From the NCBI RefSeq assembly GCF_002127325.2, contig NC_035436.2:24873506-24937505 (forward strand): a stretch of DNA of 64,000 nucleotides, given 5' to 3'. Source of the DNA: Helianthus annuus. Its lineage: Eukaryota > Streptophyta > Magnoliopsida > Asterales > Asteraceae. Within the stretch, counting starts at the first letter, position 1; every line of letters begins with the position of its first letter. The notes under the pieces were generated by a model that ran no database searches, was not told the DNA's origin, and saw only the letters and a program-made list of their open reading frames with translations. The translations under genes were made by a program, and so were the position numbers. Below, piece after piece: positions 12,037-20,581 of this stretch.

Positions 12037-12037
12037 A

Positions 12038-12050
12038 TTGGTATCAGAGC
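12038..12050 (+). promoter_or_regulatory. primer-binding site of element E (tRNA-iMet type)
   Basis: TTGGTATCAGAGC one base after the LTR end, complementary to the 3' end of initiator tRNA-Met. Confidence 0.93.
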
Positions 12051-12253
12051 TCAGGAGGAAGAGTTCTTACCGTTTAGTTCGTTTTCGCTAGCAAATTCTG
12101 ATTTTCTACACCTTCTTACACGAAACTGATACTTTTTATGGTTAAAATCAGCTAAAAACTTCACACTGTATTCGAAATTGATAATAGACAAAGCCTTGAA
12201 AGTTTCAGCTTAAAATTCGAAGTAAAAATGGTGAAAATTGACTGAAAATAGAT

Positions 12254-12635
12254 GACCGTTTGAACGAATTCAGTGACTGACCGTTTGAACCAGGTTCTAT
12301 CGTTTGAAAAATCTTCGACCGTTTGAACTGATCGTTTGAAATCAGGTTCCATCGTTTGAAACCAGTTTCCATCGTTTGAAACTGGACTTCGGTTTGAACC
12401 TTCCGTTTGAAACAGCTGCATACCGTTTGAAATTGCTTTCCATCGTTTGAAAGTTGTCTTGATCGTTTGAAAGTATCAATTCCGTTTGAAAAGCAGTCCA
12501 GTCGTTTGAAACTGTCCCTGTCTGTTTGAACTTGCTTGACCGTTTGAACCAACTTCCGTTTGAACAAGATCATTACCGTTTGAAACTGTTCCGTTTGAAG
12601 GAGGATATAGTTTGAACTTGGTATTTCGTTTGAAT
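12254..12635 (+). repeat. CGTTTGAA word array in the leader of E
   Basis: I count 18 exact CGTTTGAA words and three near matches within about 380 bases, all in the same orientation, with irregular spacing of roughly 9-30 bases. The intervening sequence is not repeated, so this is not a classical tandem array. The same word is in both LTRs of E. Confidence 0.92.
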
Positions 12636-12651
12636 AGATTGTGTTGGAAAA

Positions 12652-14946
12652 ATGGTAATGAAGTTTGATGAGCAGGAAAACAATGATCTTAAAAGATTGA
12701 ATGATTGGTATCGAGGATAGTTTAGTAGTTCTTATCAGAAATTACCCAAAGATGTTTGGAGTAAACGTTTCGAATGTTTTCTGAGTAAGAAAGATGAGAA
12801 ATTGGATGTTTTGGAGAAACGCTTTGATCGGTTGATTGATTATTTGAAGGAAAATCAAATAGCTATTACAGAAGCTGATAAGATATCAAAGTTTGCTAAT
12901 GGATTATCAGCTGAATGGGATGATTGTTTGAAAAATTTGAGAGAAAAGTATAATTTTTCACAAATATCCTTGAATGAATTCATTAGAAAACTTAAAGAAC
13001 TTGAAGACGAGAAGTATGAAAAGAAGAGAGAGATATTGGATAAGATAAAATTGAATTTGGAAGATTTGAGTTTAGATGTGATAAAAGAAATAAATAAAAG
13101 AATCAATGTTTGTTGGGTTGCAAAAAGAAATTTGATATATGATATGAAAAGAGGTTGTTATATTGATAATAATGAAAATCCTATTGATTTTGTTACGATC
13201 TTTGGTGCAGGTATATATAAGATAGAGAAAGATCAAGTGCCAAAGGTTGAAGAATCTGTGAAGTATGAAACTTCAATTTCTGCTTCAGTTTGCTCAAAAT
13301 GTGACAGCTTCAAGACTGAGAATGACAAACTCTTGAAGGATGCGGAAAGTTTGACATCGAAAGTCAAGAAGTTGGAAGACGAGAAGCAAGCTAATATTAA
13401 ACAGATTCTGAATTTGCAGGAAAATTGTGAGAAATTGAAAGCTGAAAATGACAAACTGTTGGATGGGTTGAACAGTTTGACATTTGAAAACAAAGGTTTG
13501 AAAGAAAATGTTAAGGTTTTTGAAACCAAACAGAAATCATCAGAAAATGACGATTTCTGGATAAAACTTGATAACAAAAATCTGAAAGCTAATGAGACAA
13601 AATTTCAAGAACAGTTAAAAGTTTTGGAAAATGAAAAATCTGTTCTTGAAAACATGAAGATTGAGAATGAAAAAGCAATCAAGTCTCATCTTGAACGAAT
13701 TTCTCAGCTTGAAAAAGAAGTTGAGAATTCAAGAATCAAGATTGATGAACTTGAAAAGAAGTTGAAAGGTTTTGTGACTTCATCTGACAAGTTGAATTTT
13801 CCTTGTCCAAAACCAATCAACTCTGTTCCAATAAGTGACGATGTCACAAACTTTGACTATGTCAAAGTTGCAGATTGTGATGAAAAGTCTGATGATGAAA
13901 ATGTTAAAATTGAAAAACAAAAATTGTTTTTAAATTTAAAAGAAAAATTTCAGAAAACTGTTCTACAATCAACTGAAAAAGGTGAATGTTCTAAACAGAA
14001 ATCTTTGAAGAAGAAAGTCGAACAGAAACAAAAAGATAATAAAAGTTCATCAGATTGTTCATCCAATCAAAAGGAAAAATCACAAAAAGTAAAAAACAAA
14101 AACTCAAAAATTGTTGGTAATAAGTGGTGCAGGTTGGACCACAGTGCTCAAAAACCAAATCCAGCAAACTTGAGGAAAGAATATCACCAAGCCAGACAAT
14201 GCTATGATCTGAGCGTTTGGTGTGAAGGTGGTATACGGTATGATAACAGAGTATGTTACCGATGCGGTTATCAAGGACATATTGCTGTTAACTGCCGGAA
14301 TTGGAGTTATGAGACCAGAAGATGCTACAATTGCCAAATCAAAGGTCACATTGCCAGAGAATGCCCAAGGAAATCGAATGACAGATTGAGGGTTAATTCT
14401 CAGAAATTGGCAAAGATTCCAGTCAAAGTCAAGCCCCAGGAACAAAAGGTTCTAAAACCTAAAGTTCAAGAACAGAAAATTCAAGAAAAGAAAGTCAAGC
14501 TTTCACAGGGGCAGAAAGACCGACTGAGGAAGAAAAGGAAGAAAGCTCGAGAGTATTTGGAGAAGATTTTGTCCTCGGGTTCACCGAACAGATTGAATAA
14601 GAGTTCTGATGAATTAACTTCCGCAAATGCAAAGTCAAGCAAGATGAATTCGTCAGATACAAATCTGAGGACGAAAGAAGAAAAGAAGAAGAATAAAATG
14701 GTCGGCGATGAATCTGACGTGTCGAAGTCAGACAAGCCACCTTCAGGCGATGAATCTGATAGATCAAAGTCAGACAAGCCACGTGCAGGCAATGATTCTG
14801 GTTCGTTAAAGCCAGAAGAGCCTGGTGTTGAGGTAAAAAAGGAGAATTCGGGTTTAACAATGGATGATGCAAATTTTCCACCATTGTTGAACAAGAATTT
14901 GAAATCACCCAAGGATAGTCAGGCTTGGGTGAATCTGTTTAAATAG
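12652..14946 (+). CDS. Gag-like protein of element E
   Basis: The main open frame is 12802-14946 (714 codons, first ATG MDVLEKRF). The same frame opens at ATG 12652 but has one TAG at 12718-12720, so either translation starts at 12802 or this copy has a nonsense codon in its N-terminus. Residues about 1-75 (numbered from 12802) resemble the end of a Copia Gag helical domain. Residues about 160-330 are a long Glu/Lys/Leu/Asn-rich coiled coil. Two CCHC knuckles follow at about 485-498 (CYRCGYQGHIAVNC) and 508-521 (CYNCQIKGHIAREC). The C-terminus is strongly basic, then Ser/Asp/Lys-rich with a repeated SDKP segment. It should bind RNA and assemble particles. No protease or pol domain follows. 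Confidence 0.85.
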
Positions 14947-16870
14947 AAAAACCTGACTTGCCGGAGTTCCCAGGTTGGTAAGTGTGGAACATGTATCGGC
15001 ATCTTTCTTGAGAAATTTCACTTTGGTGATTTTTCGCCTTACATGTGGTAAATCAAGGACATTAAGTTGTACTTGATTTTCTACAAATGATGTTTGAGTT
15101 TTTGAAACTGGAAATGATAAATCTTTAAAAATGTTTGAAGAAAACAATGTGATGAAGTAACCCCGAATCTACAAATGTGTGGTAAACAAACTTATTTTTC
15201 CAGAAAAACCATTTTGATTAAAACAAAATTAAGTGTTTTGAAATCATAATGGGAAAATAGTTTGTTGTGAGGGGGAGTTCTGATTGTTTATGCCAGGTGG
15301 ATGGAGAATTGATGCGATTCTCATCAAGTTGTCAAGTTTGTACAGTTTGTTTCAAATTTTCCCAGAAAATCAAAATTGAAACATATTTTGATTTTAGGGG
15401 GAGTAAAATTTTAAAAAATTAGAAAATTTGAAAATGTCAAAAACATTGAAAAATTTAAAAATGAGTTTTGCTGAAACAAGAGGAAATGATATAAAATCAG
15501 TGAACTATCACAGCAAGCTAAAGATATGAAATGTCAAATGTGATAAACGATCTCACTAAAGATGTGACGATAGGCTCAGCTAGACTAGTAGATTTGCGAT
15601 AACGATACAAACTTAAATGAAAAAGCCTAGTTCTAGTGGGAAACATGATTGAAAGCATAGTACTTAGTTTTGTCCTTCTTGATTGTGTGCCTACTCAGTA
15701 ATCGCTGATTGTCAAAAGACATAAAACTGGTTAAGTTTGTGAACTTTCACAATTTTGCTAAAAAGTCGCTGTGATTGTGCATTTCATTTTGCAAAGATTT
15801 AAACTTGTCTTATTTCTTTATTTTGTTTAAGCATCGGACATCCTCTGCGTATACGTGAGTATCGACCTGGATGTTGTTGCCTAAACGTTCTGCTTTATTT
15901 TCTTTGGTGTTTCGTTTAAGCTTTGGATCACCTCTACGTATACGGGAGTATCGACCTGGTGGTTAAAGCCTAAACATCTTCAACTTGTTTTTATTTTCTT
16001 ATTTTGTTTAAACATTGGACTTTCTCTGCGTATACGGAAGTATCGACCTGATTGTTAATGTTTAAACAGTCTGCTTTGTTTTCGCACAATTCACAGTTGA
16101 TGAAAGTTTAAAGGCATTACTTGAGTTAGTGTATTGCATGATGAGGGGATATGCTGAGATCGTGGGGTCCATAAGAATTTAGTGCAAAATTAATATACCT
16201 TAACGTATCAGTAAGCAATTCGAAAGTTTTTAGATTGAGTTTAAGTGGACAACAATATATCGTCAATCAATGTGAATCGTTTAGAACTTGAAACGATTAA
16301 AAGCTTAACGATGCATGTGATGTGTCTAAAAACTGATATGATCCTCTTTCGCAAACTCACAAAAATATGTTTGTACATATTTCTTTTCTGCATTTAAGTT
16401 TTGCATTTATATTTCATAATTTTGAAAATCCAAATAGATTTTTGACAACTGGTGATGAAGAGCTGATATTCAAAATTTCAAGTGCTGAACATGATGAACA
16501 GGTTTGGGAGTGTGAGTTTAACAGAAGAAATTTATTTTGAGAAAGAAAAGTTTGATTAGTTTATCAGGGTCATTAATTTGAACTTGGTGTAACTATTTCT
16601 AAGTAAGTTTTACTTATTGATTTAAGTAAAAACTTATGTTTCGGTGAGAAGTGTGCAGGAAATGAGCTTAACAGAGATAAAGCTAGGATTTGATCTCAAG
16701 GTGATAGCAAATTCCAGATAGCGATCCCATCATGATGAAAGGGGGAGTCTGACGAGGCTAGAGCCAAAGAGAAGAAGATCCTGGATAAGATGAAAAGACG
16801 GATAGTGAAGCCTAGAGACAGATCAAGACTAAAGTTTATGAAGACTCGACACTTAAGACTCGTCAACATC
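14947..16870 (+). other. non-coding 3' region of element E
   Basis: 1.9 kb without a gene where protease, integrase and RT would normally be. It contains four GGGGGAG purine tracts (about 15270, 15396, 16741 and 16873), only the last being next to the LTR, and a three-copy repeat at 15823-16070. Confidence 0.8.
15823..16070 (+). repeat. threefold TGCGTATACG...ATCGACCTG repeat in E
   Basis: Three diverged copies of a roughly 65-base unit at about 15825-15892, 15908-15972 and 16005-16067. Each opens with GTTTAAGC/AAAC and GGA, then CTCTGCGTATACG-GAGTATCGACCTG, and closes with TTAAAGCCTAAAC-like text. The core contains the palindrome CGTATACG. Spacers between units are T-rich. Confidence 0.85.
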
Positions 16871-16882
16871 TGAGGGGGAGTC
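16871..16882 (+). promoter_or_regulatory. polypurine tract of element E
   Basis: TGAGGGGGAGTC immediately before the 3' LTR, the standard plus-strand primer of Copia elements. Confidence 0.9.
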
Positions 16883-17327
16883 TGTTGGTGCAGTCATCTG
16901 TCGTCTTCGTCTTATGTCGAGTCTCGGGTTAGTTGCAGGTCAGATTGAGCAAGAAATCAAGAGATTTGAAGCCTGGACGTTTGAGAAGTTTCCTGGCCGT
17001 TTGAAGAGGCTTCCGTTTGAAGCCTGGCCGTTTGAAGCTGATCGTTTGAAGGCTGCTCGTTTGAATGTTTGCTGACCGTTTGAGCATGTTCAAACGGTCA
17101 GGCTATCTAGTATATATAGGCTTCAAACAGTTTCAGTTGAAACAGTTGTGATTTCCGACAGCGAAGCTCTGTCGAAGTGTCTCCGTGACTGTATTTGCTT
17201 TATAATCAATACAAGAGACAATTAATAGTGAATACAAGCTGAACGAAGACCAAATCAATGAATTCCGCCTCTGATTCGGTCTGAGCGCTCTTCTGATTGA
17301 CTCAACAGGTCGATTCACGATCCTACA
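16883..17327 (+). repeat. 3' LTR of element E
   Basis: 445 bp, identical to 11592-12036 except A instead of G at 17129. Followed by the duplicated target GCTCA. Confidence 0.95.
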
Positions 17328-17332
17328 GCTCA

Positions 17333-18077
17333 AATATGCTCACGTAACGGATGGAATGGGTAAAAGTGTGAAAACTATCATGTAAGTCTTTCTTTGTTTG
17401 TCACGCTTTCCGGTTGCCTTTTTCAAAAATATTTTGCTTGTCGAGTTTTTATCAAGTCCGAAGCTTTCTAAAACACAACCAACCGGTTTATTTATTAAAA
17501 TATAAACAAAATATAAGTATTTTTGAATGATTTTTCTGATTTTTTTTTTAGGACAAACAAAGTTAACAAAGTTAACCCCCTAGGACAAACAAAGTTAACA
17601 AAGTTAACCCCCTCCCCACACTTGAACTTCGCATTGTCCACAATGCGAAACCAAAATATAGAGAAAAGGGATAATAGTACTCCCCTTAAGATGATATTTG
17701 ATGAAACGTGACATCCAAAGCTGTGTCTGTCATATGCTCCGGTCCAAGATATGTCGGATCTGCAAGTATGTCACATGTACACCAAAACAGAACAATAACA
17801 GAATAACATAAAAACCATAATGTACATAAATACTACCAATCCAAACAAAGACATAACACAAAATAAAGTGTTTTTTTTTAAATAAAATACAATCCGAGGG
17901 TGTTTGAAATACTAGGCAAAAAGAACACCCGAAATAACAAGTACTGAAATAATAATAAAAACCACCAACGAACTACACCACCAACTCCTACTCGTTGTCA
18001 CCATCATCGTCTCTTGTGAAGGATGGGCCTGCATCACCATAACCAGGTGGGTTCCACGGTGGGAACTGTGGAGGGTG
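17333..18077 (-). other. non-coding 3' region of Athila D with a second polypurine-like tract
   Basis: The region between ORF-1 and the E insertion. At 17552-17611 there are two copies of a 28-base unit (GGACAAACAAAGTTAACAAA then GTTAACCCCCT). Directly beside it, at 17610-17626, the minus strand reads AAGTGTGGGGAGGGGG, a near copy of the true polypurine tract at 10565, followed as there by a GACAA-containing string. No gene. Confidence 0.7.
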
Positions 18078-19277
18078 CTAAAAGTAGTCGGGATATGCAT
18101 GGTGCATCTCCCCGAACAAGTATGAAAATCCGGCACTCACCCCCTGGTATAAGCTCTCCTGGCTATGCCTAAGCTGATCCTGAGTGGCCCTGAGCTGATC
18201 CTGACTAGCCCGGATCTGGTCCTGGCTAGTCCTAATCTGGTCGATGTACGTACCATGTTGTTCCTGCGTAACACGCATCTGCTGGAACTGCTGATAAAAC
18301 TCAGGCCAATCCTGATGCTGGTGGTACTCATGGTGTTGCGGCTCATGTGGCGGTGTCTGGTGTGGTGGTGTATGTGGCTGGTGCTGCTGCTCCTGCATTT
18401 CTACATCCTCTTCGTCTGATGGAAGTGGGGGTAACGGGTCCCAGACCTCGTTATTCAGCCCCCTCAACCTATCCCCCCTATCTAACTCTACAATCACCCC
18501 CATGGCCTTGAGTGACCTGATGTCGACATGAACCCCCTCGGTTATCAGAGTGAGACCCTGAAGCACCTCCTCAGTCATAACGTGTTCGTTGTATGCTATT
18601 TCGGTCACATACTGACCGCCATGTATCTGACTGCTAGGAGTCCTCCCTGAGCACTTGACAAAGTATTCAGCCATTCGCGCAGCAAGGTTGATAGGTGCTT
18701 GCTCTACCAACGCATATAGAAAGATCAAATCTGGTGTTGGACAGTTACCAAGACTGTCCATGCGACCGCATATTGTATGGCTAAACACATGGTGCATCAC
18801 TCGCACCAGAGGGTCTCTAAGTCGCGAGGCCTTTGACATCCTCGGGTTGTAGGGGTCCCCAACGGCATTTGCAGCCCAAAACGCATCCCGTGCTGCATCA
18901 GAAGGGAAGGTGAACTGCTCTGTGAAGACATTGGGATCATCCATGTCTTCTCTAGTGTAAATCCCGAGCCTCCTACTCAAACGACCAACCGACCACCTAT
19001 GCCATCGACCACATAACTTGAAAGCTATTCGCTCCTTGTGGCGGAATTTGGGTCGTCGAGCAGCAACCGGCTTTTCGTAGGCATATGATGCGAAGAACTC
19101 TATGGTCAGCTCCAAGTAAACGGGTCGGTTGCAACCGACCAGATTTGTAAGTGGGCGACTCATCATGTTCTCTAGTCGGTCATACTGATTGAGTTCTTGC
19201 ATCACCTCCAGTCCAACCATCTGGGGACTCCGAACTGCCCCCTCCGGGCCCATAATGCGTCTCGTTTTGGAATGCAT
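18078..19277 (-). CDS. Athila ORF-1/env-position protein of element D
   Basis: An intact 399-codon frame downstream of pol, where Athila elements carry their extra gene (ATHILA ORF-1 family; sometimes called envelope-like). The N-terminal 250 residues are a conserved-looking globular region with VYLELTIEFFASY, ERIAFKLCGRWHRWSV and LIFLYALVEQAPINLA blocks. Residues about 290-330 are Gln/His/Pro-rich. Residues about 340-372 consist of four heptad-like repeats of the form (I/L)R-x-(S/T)QDQ. I see no signal peptide or convincing transmembrane segment, so an envelope role is not supported by the sequence. It is the only long unbroken frame of D besides gag, notable because pol is broken. Confidence 0.78.
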   Translation of the reverse strand: MHSKTRRIMGPEGAVRSPQMVGLEVMQELNQYDRLENMMSRPLTNLVGCNRPVYLELTIEFFASYAYEKPVAARRPKFRHKERIAFKLCGRWHRWSVGRLSRRLGIYTREDMDDPNVFTEQFTFPSDAARDAFWAANAVGDPYNPRMSKASRLRDPLVRVMHHVFSHTICGRMDSLGNCPTPDLIFLYALVEQAPINLAARMAEYFVKCSGRTPSSQIHGGQYVTEIAYNEHVMTEEVLQGLTLITEGVHVDIRSLKAMGVIVELDRGDRLRGLNNEVWDPLPPLPSDEEDVEMQEQQHQPHTPPHQTPPHEPQHHEYHQHQDWPEFYQQFQQMRVTQEQHGTYIDQIRTSQDQIRASQDQLRATQDQLRHSQESLYQGVSAGFSYLFGEMHHAYPDYF

Positions 19278-20581
19278 AAAGCCTCACGCTCGTCATTGGG
19301 ATCGAACTGAAGGAAAGGATGGTTCATCTGCATGAGAATTAATATTAGAGAGATGGAAACAGGAGAAATTTGAATTAAGAACAGCCGAACAGCCACTTAT
19401 GAAGAAGCTGTAAATCTGATCTGGGCATATGGCACGGTCGTGCGTCGAGCTGCACGGTCGTGCGTCGCCGATGGCATGCACCATCTGCCCAGAGATGCCG
19501 GAACTGCACGGCGTGCGACCAATCGGCACCACCGTGCAACACCGAACAACAAGCTGGAATCGTGATTTACCCGGAATGGCACGACCGTTCCATCCAAGGA
19601 ACGACCGTGCGACAAGTGACCTGCAGATTTCAAACCCCTGAACTTTGAATAGCCTGATTTTCCCAAAATCAACAACTTTTTTGTACAAACAGGGGTCGTA
19701 AACTCAACCGGGTGTTCATGATAAGCAAGATTCAAACAAGGGTTAGGGTTTCGATTTGTTTATGAAGAGAACCCTAATAAATCCCTTGAATAATCGGAGG
19801 AAATCTAACCTAGAAAGCAGGGAAACAAGAAATCTACAACTAGGAACGTACCGTGCGAAGAAGGGTGTGAGATCGTGCGAAAAATCGCGCGATTTGATGA
19901 AGTATCGCTCTGGAACGGCCTGGTGCTGGTAGGGTTTCGCGATTTGTGAATGGGGGCTGCAGATAAGGGTATTTATAGTGCCAAATGACAAAACTGCCCT
20001 CAGCCTGACGCACGGTCGTTCGACCTTTGGCACTGTCGTGCGTCGCCGACATCGTTCAAGCCCATTCATTTTTTCTCGGTGATGCACTAAGGGTGCGATC
20101 CACCGTGCCGGCAGCTCGGGAACGCACGGTCGTGCGAATCCTGGCACGGTCGTGCATCAGCTGTAGATCAGAATTTTCTGCAGAAGCCATTTCCAGCAAC
20201 TGTTTTGGCCGTTTTTCGCCATTTTTTCAACACGCCTACTGTTTTAACAATATTGCAACATAGAACCTTCGCTCGGCACGAATAGAAACTGTACAAACTA
20301 AAGGAAACTACCTAACTAACCTAAATTACGCTAAAACTACAAAAACACAAAAAAGGACAATTTTACCCTTATAGCGCCCAAGACGCTCCTGCTACATTTT
20401 TGTCGGCGAGTCAGTAGCGTAGACTCATGCTAAATTTTTGTCGACGAGTCGATAGCAAGACTCCAAGCTAAAACTAGAAAAATAAATCCTAAAAAGACGA
20501 TACTACCCCTAAAGCGCAAACTACGCTCTTGCTGCATTTTTGGTCCACGAGTCAGCAGCGTAGACTCTCTTCTCCCCCCAC
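19278..20581 (-). other. spacer between integrase and ORF-1 of Athila D
   Basis: 1.3 kb without a gene. GCACGGTCGTGC words, the same as in the D LTRs, cluster at 19432-19612 and 20009-20157. At about 20310-20575 there are three diverged units of a repeat containing CTACGCT/GACGCTC, CTGCTACATTTTTG, CGACGAGTC and AGCGTAGACTC. Confidence 0.75.

Larger units (their letters stand above)
11587..17332 (+). mobile_element. young Copia-like, gag-only LTR retrotransposon E
   Basis: The element proper is 11592-17327, with 5-bp duplications GCTCA at 11587-11591 and 17328-17332. Its two 445-bp LTRs (TGTTGGTGCA...CGATCCTACA) differ at one base (G at 11838, A at 17129), so it inserted very recently. A tRNA-iMet primer site follows the 5' LTR and a purine tract GAGGGGGAG precedes the 3' LTR, as in Copia elements. 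The only large gene is a Gag with coiled coils and two zinc knuckles. No protease, integrase or RT is present, so it must be mobilised by a partner element. Confidence 0.93.

Noticed and set aside
12205..12573. A 122-codon minus-strand frame in the leader of E, rich in FKR and QT repeats
   Set aside because: It is the antisense reading of the CGTTTGAA word array; the apparent protein repeat reflects the DNA word.
18078..19277. A retroviral-type envelope glycoprotein
   Set aside because: No signal peptide, transmembrane segment or glycoprotein layout seen; only the position matches.
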